From NCBI GenBank assembly GCA_036874045.1, contig CM072345.1, positions 2,877,501-2,941,500 on the forward strand: a stretch of DNA of 64,000 bases, given 5' to 3'. This document shows, one piece after another, positions 23,855 to 34,395 of the stretch. Source of the stretch: Cymodocea nodosa. Its lineage: Eukaryota > Streptophyta > Magnoliopsida > Alismatales > Cymodoceaceae. Numbering within the stretch: the stretch's first letter is position 1; each line of letters opens with the position of its first letter. Made by a program: the position numbers and the translations under genes. The notes below the pieces were generated by a model. That model searched no databases. It was not told where the DNA came from and saw nothing but the letters and a program-made list of their open reading frames with translations.

Positions 23855-24088
23855 TCACCTGGCGGCAGGAACGGTGGCGGCAGGAGATGTGAGGTAGATG
23901 GCGGAGGGAGGCGGGGGAGGGTGGAGGGATCGCGGGGGAGGGGAGGTGAAGGGGATGCTGCGGAGCATGAGGAACCTCATGCGGCGGGGGAAGGGGGCGT
24001 CCCGGAGTAGCTGCTCCAGGACTCTCGCCACCAGCACCGTGTATTCCTCCAGTAGCTCCGCCACCACTGCCACGAGTATCATCTTCAC
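23855..24088 (-). CDS. small conserved-looking plant protein, function unknown
   Basis: A complete 77-codon frame, strongly GC-rich at third positions in an otherwise AT-rich window. The N-terminal half is predicted helical (MKMILVAVVAELLEEY, then TVLVARVLEQLL), with first residues hydrophobic enough for a short membrane or amphipathic helix. It is followed by a basic APFPRRMRFLMLRS stretch and a Pro-rich tail. This pattern recalls short uncharacterised angiosperm proteins with an EEYT..LARVLE...PRR.RFL core; that is memory, not a search. The start is supported by the TATA box 61 bases upstream. An overlapping plus-strand frame (23898-24182) is a GC shadow. This is the only plausible host gene in the window. 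Confidence 0.68.
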   Translation of the reverse strand: MKMILVAVVAELLEEYTVLVARVLEQLLRDAPFPRRMRFLMLRSIPFTSPPPRSLHPPPPPSAIYLTSPAATVPAAR

Positions 24089-24148
24089 ACTTCTCCGTCG
24101 ACTCGATTTCTCCTCTTCTTCCGACGAATCGAAGGCTGGGATTGTGTT

Positions 24149-24165
24149 TATTTATATTGACGTGG
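24149..24165 (-). promoter_or_regulatory. TATA box and ACGT element of the small gene
   Basis: On the minus strand CCACGTCA (24165-24158) is followed by TATAAATA (24156-24149), then 60 bases to the ATG at 24088. CCACGTCA contains an ACGT core bound by plant bZIP factors. Spacing is normal for a plant gene with a leader of about 30 bases. Confidence 0.65.
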
Positions 24166-25761
24166 GGCGGAGAGGAAAATGAGGCGTTCCGGTGTTTGCT
24201 ATCACAGGCCGTTTCAATGTGCTCTTGCCCGCGGTTTGATCGTCGCGGTCGGGATTTGGAGGGGTTGTTTGGGAATTTCGCTCCTGTCGAGCTTATCGTG
24301 TTGCCTTATCTACATTTTTTTTAAAATATATTCCCTTAATTCTAATCAGTGAAAATATCACTTAACTATTAAGATATACAAGATTCTATGTGTTGTCTTG
24401 TAAAAAAGAAAAATATCTCTTAATAAAAAATGAAAAAAAATAAACTAAAAAGTTTCTATCTTCTGCAAGTTAGAATTGAACTATCGAGTCAAATTACAAG
24501 TCTTTCTTTAGATATTTTTATTTGAGGATGGTTACGGATTGCAGGAATATTCAAACATTATGTTCGGACAACTCGTGCAATTCTTGCCAGCTAAGAAAAA
24601 AAAAGTAATAATAATATGCTTCTTATTAACTTTTTTAAAACATCTGGAGTCATAGCCCATTGATTTTTCTGATGATATAACTCAAGTGGTAACTCTATGA
24701 GAGGGACACCATGATTGACATGATCTCTCTCTTTTTTGCGATTATGAAATTATGCCAGCAATTATAAGAAATGCATGGTAAAATAAATTGCATAATCTCT
24801 TGACTTATAATATCAATCAAGCAACATACACGACAATAATTTATAATCAAAAGACTTTCTCACTTTGTATTTAATATTATTATAATTCATCAATTATATC
24901 AAATACTAACATGGTGTTTTGGATTGGAAAATTTGCCCACAACATCAATAGAACCATTTGGCTAAAATTTTTGGTACTTCAATTCTCTAATTTTAGGCAA
25001 AATTGTTCTAAAATATCTCTAACATGATAGATTTTGAATAATGCATTAGTGGGGTTTGGAGACTATATTGTACTTTTGGAAGGGTTTGTACACGTAAAAT
25101 TGGATGAAAAGAAAATTATGTAAGGAGGTTATTTGTGCATTTATGGAATTCACTTTCCATCTTTTTAGTAAATCTTAAAATTTATTTTCCAAGTTCAAAA
25201 AGTTAAAAATTAAATTCTATCCCACTTGTCATTCCTCTTTCTATGTCTCTCACTCATGTGCTTTGCTTCCATACAAGGCTATAATAAGATTGTTGGAGAG
25301 GGAGAGAGGAAGAGAAGGAGAGAGAGGGAGAGAGGAAGAGAAGGAGAGAGAGGGAGAGAGGGAGAGAGAGGGAGAGAAGGAGAGTGGGAGAGAGAGAGAG
25401 AGAGGGAGAGAGAGGGAGACAAAGAGAGTGGGAGAGAGGGAGAGAGAGGGAGAGAGAGGGAGACAAAGAGAGTGGGAGAGAGGGAGAGGGAGAGAGAGAG
25501 GACTCTCTCTAATTACTTCAATTTATTATTTTAAAATTTTATTCAATTCTGTCATATGCACAAATACTTAATGTCAATTTCTATTAAATTCCTAAACATG
25601 TATAAACACTTAAATTTTAAATTTTTTTCGTCAAATTTTACAGAATTCAAATTTTAAGTGCACAAAACCTTCTTTAGTTTCAACCCACCCTTCATGCAAC
25701 TATCTTCCACCACTCTTTCCATTCACCCCCATCCACCTCTCTTCTACCCTTATGCACTCTA
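24166..25761. other. host-like intergenic DNA
   Basis: It is GC-rich up to about 24310, then AT-rich. I see no gene, RNA or transposon ends apart from the GA microsatellite at 25294-25506. It ends where the LTR of copia D begins, with CTCTA as the likely 5-base target duplication. Confidence 0.5.
25294..25506. repeat. GA-rich microsatellite
   Basis: About 210 bases of GAGAGG/GAGA repeats with periodic interruptions such as GACAAAGAGAGTGGGAGAGA, which itself repeats at about 25417 and 25463. Long frames on both strands here are simple-repeat artefacts. Confidence 0.95.
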
Positions 25762-26617
25762 TGTTAGGACCAGATGGCTTATTAGAGAAGGGGTGAATGG
25801 TAATTTTCTATGTTTTTAATAAGTTCATACTATCTTATACTAAATGATTTTAACTATTTAAAGCCTAACTGAATACTCAATAAACCAATAAAGTCAAGTA
25901 TGATTAAACAAAAGAAATTTAGAAATAAAACACATAAATAGTTTTAGGTGGTTCACCCCTAATAGCTAGTCTACCCCCAAGGTATACCTTGCTAGGAGAG
26001 ACAAGACCACAAGTGTGAAGACAGTCCTTATATAGTTAAGGCTAAGTTGACAGAGCCCTCATATAGTTAAAGGCTAAAGTTTACAAAGTAGTCCTCGTAT
26101 AGTTAAAGACTAAGTTGATGAAGCCCTCATATAGATAAAGGCTAAGTTGATGAAGCCCTCGTATAGTTAAAGGTTAAAGTTTATGAAGTCCTCACAAACT
26201 TAAGGTTATCGTTATGAACTCCTCGTAAACTTAAGGCTAAGTTTATGAGCTCAATGAGTCGTCGGATTAGAGGAAGACAACAACAACGGCTAGTGACGAC
26301 CGAAGGCAGTAAATGAACTATCTACATTGAGTTAAGCTAAGGACTAAGTTGTAATCTTGTCATCAAGGTTTGAGGTCGACTCTTCATATATAGAGCTTGT
26401 ATACTATTGTATGGATGTATGTTGTAACGTCACCATAATAGTGTATTACAAAGTGTGAGCACTAGCACCTGTGGAGATAGGTAGTTGCCGAACCATGTAA
26501 AATCCCAATTTCATTCTTCTTCTTCTTCTTCTTCTAGTTCTGTAGTGAGACTAAGTACTATGAATGCCAAGGTCACATGGGTTAGGGACGCCACCATTAA
26601 CGCATCAAGTCTCAACA
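25762..26617 (+). repeat. 5' LTR of copia D
   Basis: 856 bp from TGTTAGG to CAACA, with a (TTC)n run at 26515-26535. It contains a run of imperfect direct repeats at 26015-26245 built on CCTCRTATAGTTAAAGGCTAAGTT, with about six units of 36-40 bases. The GTGGTTCACCCC block resembles the R/U5 part of SIRE-type LTRs. Confidence 0.8.
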
Positions 26618-26618
26618 A

Positions 26619-26631
26619 TTGGTATCAAAGC
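26619..26631 (+). promoter_or_regulatory. primer binding site of D (initiator tRNA-Met)
   Basis: TTGGTATCAAAGC directly follows the LTR and is close to TGGTATCAGAGC, the usual copia primer site complementary to initiator tRNA-Met. Confidence 0.85.
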
Positions 26632-26683
26632 TTCAAGGAGGACAAACCAAAGATCTCGTTGCAACAAAAGGGTAGAGGCTCAA

Positions 26684-26972
26684 CAATGTCTAAGGAAAGA
26701 AAGGTCAAGATCGACTATTTCGATGGGAAGGACTTTAGCTACTAGAAGATGCAGATAGAAGATCTATTGTACCAGAAGAAACTCCACCAACCATAGTTGG
26801 GAAGAAAGCTAGAGAAGATGGATGAAGAAGAGTGGGAGTTGCTAGATAGGCAAGCTCTTGGAGTAGTCAAATTATCCCTTGCAAGGAACATTGCCTTCAA
26901 CATTGCAAAAGAGAAGACTACAACTAGTTTGATGAAGGCCCTATCAAACACCTACAAGAAACAGATTGCATC
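26684..26972 (+). pseudogene. copia gag start, element D
   Basis: It begins MSKERKVKIDYFDGKD and contains ELLDRQALGVVKLSLARN, the conserved start of Ty1/copia gag (UBN2/DUF4219 type). The continuation, with NKVYLICRLFNLNM, lies at 63891-64000 beyond copia C. Broken. Confidence 0.8.
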
Positions 26973-28706
26973 TTAAAGGATCGAATGACACACTAGAGGG
27001 GGGGTGAATAGTGTCCTAATAAAATTTATTTTGCTTTTAAAAATTTTGGAAGTTGTTGACACTAATGAACCCTGATTAATTGATTTTAGAATTAAAACTT
27101 GTAGTGCAGAAAGTAAAGAACACAAAGAGATTTATAGTGGTTCCCCAAACTAGGTAGTCCACTCCTCAAGGCCACAACTTTGAGAATTTCACTAAGTGCT
27201 TTTAAGGCTAAGTACAAACCTTAAAAAAATTACTTTTGCAGGCTAAGCAACAACCTTATAGATGTTTTTAAAGGCAGAACAAAAACCTCATACAAAGCAC
27301 CAACTTTGTGTACTCAAGACCCCAATCTTGAGCAAGTGAAGTATCACACTTCAATCTCTTTACCAAGGCCCTGACCTTGTGAAGGGTATATTCACAACAC
27401 CCTTGTGAGTTAGGATTTTTAAAGCTAACAAGAAAACAGTATAAAATCAGGAGTCACAGACTCAAAATGAAAAAGACACATAAGATCAGATCAACTCCAA
27501 TGAAGAGTTGACAAAGAAGCTCTAAGGAGAATTCTTGATTGACCTACAGCTTTTGATCTTTTGGACTTTGTTGCAGACGAATCTTCAGAATGTTTGCAAA
27601 ATTGTTAAGCAGACAATTTCTCCTTTCGAGTGTTGAAAAAATTATGTGTGTATGTGTTTCAGTTTTCTGCAAATCCTTTTTATTTTTCCTTTGAGATTTG
27701 CATAGGTGGAAAGAATTCTGAAATGGTCAGATGCCTTATGCAGTAATTCATTTCCAACAACCTTCAATCATAATAAAGTCGAGATCTGCAATCAAACGAT
27801 ATCTTACCACAATGATTAGTCAATTAATAATAGTTGCAGTTTCTGTAAAAATAAAATCTTTGGAGGCTTTTAGAAAATCGGAGACTTAGAAAGATAACTT
27901 ACCGAAACTCAAAATCATTTCGGATAGATAGAACTAACATTCTGAAAGACCATTTAAGTCATGTATTAAAATTGAAACACATGTCCTTTTGAAATAACAT
28001 CATAAAATATTAAAAATAAACTATACGATAGAGAAGGCATGTTTTGGATACTTATAAAAGATAACTCTTCGATCCTTAAGTCATTTCGGATAGTTACATA
28101 GGTAACCTTCCGAAAAGTCACTTAAGTCAAAAATAATAAAAAACTTAACTATCCGAAGTTTAAAACTAATTTCGGATACTTACTGAAGGTAACTCTCCGA
28201 TTCTTAAGAGTTTTCAGATAGTTATATAGTAACCTTCCGAAAAGTCACTTAAGTTAAGCGATGAGAGACTAACACATGTCCTTTAGAAGAAAGTAACCGA
28301 AAATACATTAAATCAGAGAAACAGTTAACTATCCGAAATGAAAAACCTTAACTATCTTAAACTGAAGGGATTTCAAATACTTACCATAAAAGTTATTTTC
28401 AGACATAAAAAGACTTAACTCACCAAAGATAAATACTTTTCGGATAGTTACTGATATAACTGTTCGAAAGCTAGGAGAGAAGCTTAACCATCCGATTTGT
28501 CCTATTTTGTTCGGTGACTTATAAATTAACTCTCCAATCAATACAGTGTAGACAAAATAACCTGCCAAAATCTAATTTAAAAGACTTTGAGTACATAGTA
28601 GTTAGCCAAAATTCATTTGAGTAAAATGACAGCTAAAATATGGCAGAAATAATTAAATCACACATTTGTCATCATCAAAATTAACTGATAAATAATTGAA
28701 CTAATA
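26973..28706 (-). repeat. 3' LTR of copia C
   Basis: 1734 bp. On the minus strand it starts TATTAGTTC right after a GGGGGAGAT tract and ends CCTTTAA (CCTTTCA in the other LTR). U3 (27890-28560) is full of TATCCGAAA/TTCGGATAG words and holds the CACTTAAGTCATGTATTA block also found in family A LTRs. Confidence 0.9.
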
Positions 28707-28720
28707 ATCTCCCCCTTTTT
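28707..28720 (-). promoter_or_regulatory. polypurine tract of copia C
   Basis: On the minus strand AAAAAGGGGGAGAT directly precedes the 3' LTR, and a GTCATCATC stretch precedes it, as is usual for SIRE-type elements. Confidence 0.8.
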
Positions 28721-29417
28721 GATGATGACAAAACTATAAACAGATATATTCTCCCCTTTTGTCAGAATTAAAAAGTGGAGACGATTTATTAAAGGATACT
28801 CGGAGATAAATAAAATGTAAATTCATTGATGAAGAGTAAGAAACAATATGGATATAGAGTAAAACAAACAAAGAAAATTACATCAAAGGAAAACAAAAAG
28901 CCTAAGGTTTAGTTGACTTTTTCTGTAACAAATCTTGAATTAAATTATCACTCTCCCTCAAAAGTTGTTCTAAATGAGCTACTTGATCCAAAAGCATCTA
29001 ATTATGTTGAAGTAGAAGCTCATTCTGTTTTAAGAGGGTAACAAAACTATCAACTACTGTAGATGGAGCTGCTAGAGTTGGAGTAGGTGCTGTAGGAGGT
29101 GAAGTTTCTACAGAAGGAGGTGCGGTAGGAGGTGAAGCTGCTGTAGAATGAGATGTTGAATTCTAAGTTGTAGATGGTTGAAAAGGAGGGGGCAACTCAA
29201 CCAAATCAGAGGAGGACATTCTCTAAAGATCCTTAATCTATAGTACTCTTCTTTTAATGGATTTCAGAGGTTTGCCTGATAAATCAATATATCTAGCCAT
29301 TAGATGATAAATGAAATCTCCATAAAATAGAAAACTTTACAGATGAGTAATCTAAGCAATAATTACTTTTGCCTAGTTAACCTTTATACCAGCCATTATA
29401 GCATAAGTGACTTGGTA

Positions 29418-29841
29418 AGGTGCATTTACACCTACTACCAAGCATTGACTCCTATAAGAACTCTGGAGTTAACTGTGTTTGGGCAGGAGCAGAACCAGGA
29501 TGGGTGACCACTTGGGAAGTTCTCGTGTAGTGCCTATGGGCAGTTGTGTTGGCTTTGCTCAAGCATTGGCAAGCTGTAGCTGTGTCCACCACTTACCAAA
29601 GTGGGCCTAGCAAGGCCCCCTACAAGCTTTCGTCTTCTTGGATACTCCTGATGTATACTAGGCTGTTTGAGTATCCATTGAGACTCACATGTTATCACCT
29701 CCATGGATACTTCTGGTGTATACCAAGTTGTTTGAGTGTCCATGAAGGTTCACCTTCTATCACCTCTAAAGATACTCCTGGTGTTCACCAGGCTGTTTGA
29801 GTGTCTAAGGAGGACTTTTGAAAAAAAAAAAAAAAAAAAAG
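29418..29841 (+). mobile_element. 5S rRNA-headed SINE
   Basis: The head (29418-29536) is a 5S rRNA-like sequence: AGAACTCTGGAGTTAACTG and GGATGGGTGACCACTTGGGA match the 5S internal promoter boxes A and C, followed by GTTCTCGTGT. The body is about 100 bases, then three direct repeats of 65 bases, then A20 (29821-29840). An 11-base duplication, GTGACTTGGTA (29407-29417) and GTGGCTTGGTA (29842-29852), flanks it with one mismatch. The duplication and A-tail indicate LINE-type retroposition. It inserted into the accessory ORF of copia C, whose reading continues on both sides. Known plant SINEs are mostly tRNA-headed; the 5S class (SINE3) is known from fish and some mammals. Cassandra, a plant LTR element with 5S sequence, has no A-tail. 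Confidence 0.85.
29640..29820 (+). repeat. three 65-base repeats with hairpin potential in SINE body
   Basis: Units start at 29640, 29705 and 29770, an exact 65-base period. Each begins with a potential hairpin: GGATACTC pairs with GAGTATCC in unit 1, and CCTGGTG-TT-CACCAGG forms an inner stem in unit 3. The outer stems keep pairing through paired changes such as GATACTC/GAGTGTC with a G-U pair. Confidence 0.8.
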
Positions 29842-30403
29842 GTGGCTTGGTAGACTTTCCTCTCCAATTCATCTACATGACCTATTTTTTGAAATATAGA
29901 GGAAGACAAAATGGTGGCAATCATCCAAGCCAAACTATGAAGATTTGCAGTCTTAACTAACTTAAAATGTTTATCAGGAGTTTTGCCAATCAATTTATTC
30001 ATTTTTGATTCCTACCACCCTAGTTCTGATGGAGAAAGAACAATATTTATACCAGTAGATGGTATTCCAAAAAGGGTCTCCAAAAATTCTCCATCAATCC
30101 TTATTGTTTGATGTTGTAGGTGCAGGAGTAAAAAATGTGGAAAAATTTCAAGATTTGAGTAGAAAAGGGGAATTATGTCTTCAAAAATGGATAAACCTGA
30201 TGAAGGAGAAATAAGACCTAAAAGCCCTTAATGATTGAGCAGACTGTGAATTGTATCCATTCTTTGAAAATTTACAGGTCTGCTGTAGATGATCTTCATT
30301 CCTTGATATTTATTGAAAAAGAGATCCCTAGCTGCAGAAGATCTGAAATAATATACATCTACAAGGATATCTGAAGAATAATTGACTGGAACCTCTAGAG
30401 TTT

Positions 30404-32599
30404 TGTTTGGTTACCTAGCACAACACTAGAAAACTTGTTTGGATCTCTAGCAACGCACCAGAAAAACTTGGATTTGTTAACTTATGTTTTTACTTAGTTA
30501 ATTTATCTTTATGTCTATTCTTTTTTTTTATATAGAAGTAAACAAACAACCTTTAATACAAGTTAGATATTAATTCCAATTTGTATTTTAATTGCAAGTG
30601 CATAGTGTCTATTATATTAGTGTGCAAATGCAGGTCGATCTCACAGAGAATTGTTTAAGAATTGAGAACTGTTCCATTTGTTAACAATCAAATTTATATC
30701 TTCAATAAGCCCTCCGTTGAGTTATAGTTAACTCAACGGACAAAGTTCGTTGAGTTATGGCTAACTCAATGGACTAACCTCGTGGACTTACGTTAACTCC
30801 ACGAGCCCGTCTTTTCTTTTTAATACTGCTATTTACAGAGGAATTCGGCCAACCATTGGGCGGTTCCACAGATTGTAAATAACATCAATTAAGCTCTTTA
30901 ATGTTAATAAACACTGGATTTATCATTAAGCAATACTAACATTCAGATAATTCAAACATTAACCATTAAAATTTTTAAGTCTTTTGAACGAACCAATTTC
31001 AGTAAACTATAAAACTAAAACAAACATAAAACAATCACAACACTGACAAAGATAACATTAATCATGATACAACACAAACAATACAACACTCAAATACAAA
31101 ATACAAACATAGATAAATTGTTTTTGGTATTTTTGTTTTAATATGAAGATGGAAATGGGTGAAAGGTGAAATGTAAAGTAATCTCAATCGACAGTAAATA
31201 CTTTCGTCACTACATACGACACGATTACACCACTGAAAATTATACCACTTACAATTCTGTCTCCTCTCCCAATAGAATCGCGAGTCCAGAATTGCAAGAT
31301 GATCACCTCTTCAGCATACAGGCATCAACCCGAAGCCAAGGCTAGAAGCTTTACGATCTCCTGAAATATGAGTCGGCGCTTGGTGAAAATGGCTTCCCTT
31401 CCTGCGACGCGATCACTCCTCACAGTGGCTGTCAGGCACTATGTTTGGCTCGGAATCAACCCGACATCAGGAAAGTATCCTCATAGATCTCCGATGGTTG
31501 GTGATTATGGTGGTGGTAATGATGGTTGGTGTGGTACTTCAGAGAATTGCCGATACTGTTTGCAGAAAGCTCGATACTCATCCACTATACACATTGGCCA
31601 TACCCATTGATCACACACCCTTTACTTCTTTTTCTTATTTTCTTTTATATTTCTTCTGTGGTAGCTGCTTCTGCTTGAATGGTTGGTTGGATTTCCTTCA
31701 TTCATATCAATGACGATGATTTCTTCTCCCTTCGATGAGTGAATTCCTATGTGATACGTGCGATCGTGGTTTTTCCTTCCAACTGTCCTATTTCTGCAAC
31801 CGCTATAGTGGCATATTAGAAAATAAATAGTCCCTAGAGTTACAGATAACTCAACGAACTTTCTTCGTTGATTTAACTATAAAACACGTGCATAACTTTA
31901 ATTATCTAATGCTCAGATGCATTTCAGATACTTATAAACTTAACTATCCGATGCTCAGATGCATTTCAGATACTTACAGATAACTCACTGATATATAACT
32001 TAAGTAAATCTACCAGATCTCGACACGTGTCAGCAGTAGTTTAATAATAAAAGAAACATTTCAGAGAGTTATAGGTCTAACTATCCGATGCCCAGCTGCA
32101 ATTTCGGATAGTTATAGATAACTCACCGAAAATCCACTTAAGTCACTTTCCCAGAACATGACACGTGTCCACAGCTATTTTATAAATAAAAGGAGATTTT
32201 GGAGAGTTATACATATAACTAACCGATGCTCAGCTGCAATTTCGGATAGTTATAGATAACTCACTGAAAGTTCACTTAAGTCATGCGTTATGGTTTCGAC
32301 ATGTGTACTTCAGGAAATAATAAACTATTCTTTTAAAACATAACTGTTCGGTAGTTTAAACATAACTATCCGAAATATCAAAAAATTTGGATACTTAATA
32401 ATTTCACAGCCTGCAACTTACCGACAGTTCAGAAATGTACTAAATTAGCATTAATTCCCCCCAATTAAGCAGATTCTTTAATTAAAGCTTATAACAGTGC
32501 AATTATAAGATAATGACTTAATTCTCATATGATAAGCTAAATATTATGTAATTAACTATCATTTAACCGTTAATAATATGCACTTTTTCATTCTAAACA
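30404..32599 (-). repeat. 3' LTR of A2
   Basis: 2196 bp from TGTTTGG to CTAAACA on the plus strand. It holds a GTTGAGTTA array (30715-30800), the antisense exon-like frame (31368-31610), a promoter box complement CTTTTATA (31642-31649) and TATCCGA words (31890-32130). A TTCCCCTATACC polypurine complement follows. Confidence 0.9.
31368..31610 (+). other. exon-like ORF antisense within A2 3' LTR
   Basis: 80-codon open frame homologous to 12196-12486: MSRRLVKMASLPATRS start, VWLGINPTSGKYPHR core, then a GDYGGGNDGWC segment. It overlaps the LTR promoter region on the opposite strand. Parent gene not recognised. Confidence 0.5.
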
Positions 32600-34395
32600 C
32601 TTCCCCTATACCTAAATTTTTCTAGTCCCTTAGCAAACTAAGATCTAATTAATGGGTCCTTCTAAAAGTGCTAGAATTAAATTTTTTTTTTTTTCTATTT
32701 AGCATAAGAACTAGTATTATCATATAGATATTCTGTATGTTTTAGTAATCAACCTGTAAATATACTTAGAATATATGTAAATTACATACAAAGTATATCA
32801 TCATCACATTAGTATTAATTATCTTATCGTTTGTTTTTCTTTTCATCATCTGCCATCCTGAATTTTCCAATAAGATTTCTAGAAGAAATTTCAACAACAT
32901 ACGAATCAAAGTACAATCCAATTCAATATGATTAAGACAAGTAGAATAAAGAATTGTATCTCCATTAAACAACTTCAAAAGTCAATTCTAGATTCATATT
33001 TCAGCAATTCTAGATAACAGAAAATATACTCGATTCATAAGATATCTATATTTCACAAAATACTTGTATCTTTTCAGAACAGTATATGTATTTTTTTGTT
33101 TTGTACTTTAAAAGTTAATTTGACAAGCTTAAAGCATACAAGAGATTTCTAATGTACCAATGTAATGAGCTTTCAGTCAACAATTCCAGATCTGATCAAG
33201 ATCTTAGGTTGCCAGATTTTAAGAGTCCTTTTTCAGGTCAACAATCCTTGTATACCTATCTGCTCAAGTACAAAAAGTTCGTGATCAAACAAGTCAATAA
33301 ACTCTCAAAGTTTTTATTTTTTTTATTTTTTTATTTTTTTTTCTTTCAAAATACAAAAACAAAACAAAACATTAATCACATACTATATATGTACGTATTT
33401 CATTAATATAGATGTAGTAATCACCAATCTCATATAGTCCTGCTTCTATTATTTATTGAAAATATGAATCCCTAACAATAAGCTCATACCTTTTATGTAG
33501 TTTAATAAGATCTACACATAAATCATTCTACAAGTTTAATCAATTAAATTAAATGTATCTTTAATCATATGTGTTTCATTTAATCTAGAATTCACATCTC
33601 AGCTCCTTCAGGACTTTAGATAATTTTTTTTTTTCATTAAGCATTCTGATTTCATTTTAAAATCGTGAAATTGATAAACTCATAAAATTCAGAAAAAACA
33701 TAAGATACTATATCTAGATTTGCATAAATAATAAATTCTATAGCATCTTATATAGCCTTCTAAATACAACATTCAAGTAGTTACAGTTTATAAAAAAAAT
33801 TACAGTCTCAATTATCGTATATTTACAGCAAGTTCATAAATTTCAATTTCCACAAAACTTTGTAGTACCATTTTAATTCCTTTAGTTAACAAACTTACAT
33901 GGCTGTTACTTTAATTATCTCCCCCCCATACCTACATTTTGCATTGTCCTCAATGTAAAAGATTTGACAATAAATACAATAATTGTAGCACGCATGAATA
34001 CAGTTTCGTTGATTTAGTACCTAACTCAACGAATGAGTTTAAATCTAAATTCAAGATAAGTAATCAGTTACATACCTTGTTTCGTTTGTATCTCCTTCTG
34101 CATATTCTGATTTTTGATTCTAAAAAACATTTCATTCACAGATAAAAGCAGAATATAAAACAAAATAACATTTAATAGATATTGATAAATTAGTGTCTTG
34201 TGTGGAACCTAGGCTCTTATGCCTCTAGTGGCTCACAAGCAAGCCAATTGGTTTCCCAGAACAGATACCAACAAACTGGATTGATATTTTGTTTTTTTTT
34301 CTTTCATAAAATAAAAATGAAAACTAAATTTTTTTTTGTTTTTTCAAAAAAATAAATGTAGAATACATACAACATTAAACACACAAAATCACAGC
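32600..34395 (-). other. 3' noncoding region of A2
   Basis: No gene. It holds the polypurine tract next to the LTR, long T/A runs (33310-33345), and the ATTGAGGACAATG plus purine-tract block (33918-33957, minus). A GTTGAGTTA-type dyad lies at 34005-34040. The order matches A4 and A3. Confidence 0.7.

Larger units (their letters stand above)
28721..30403 (-). pseudogene. accessory (env-position) ORF of copia C
   Basis: Located between pol and the 3' LTR, where SIRE elements carry an extra ORF. From the right it has NKYQGMKIIYSR, then a GEFLETLFGIP region, GHVDELERKVYQ, a FLFYGDFIYHLM motif, a Pro/Thr/Ala-rich linker and a C-terminal coiled-coil-like end (about 28920-29040). The NKYQ and LFYGD motifs match ORFX of the Athila-like family A. 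No membrane segment is evident. A SINE splits it at 29418-29841, and A2 adjoins its upstream side at 30404. Broken. Confidence 0.7.

Noticed and set aside
25226-25571. Long overlapping frames on both strands rich in Glu/Arg/Gly or Ser/Leu/Pro
   Set aside because: They are translations of the GA microsatellite.
29418-29841. Cassandra-type TRIM or a functional 5S rRNA gene
   Set aside because: The A20 tail and 11-base duplication fit LINE-driven retroposition, not a 5-base LTR duplication. The 5S part has too many changes for a functional rRNA gene and is single, not in a tandem array.
33152-33406. Frame antisense to A2, matched at 18106-18366 antisense to A4
   Set aside because: Open in two copies, but the A3 equivalent near 54130 is not. 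It has no domain and lies in element noncoding DNA; likely a chance frame kept by sequence identity.
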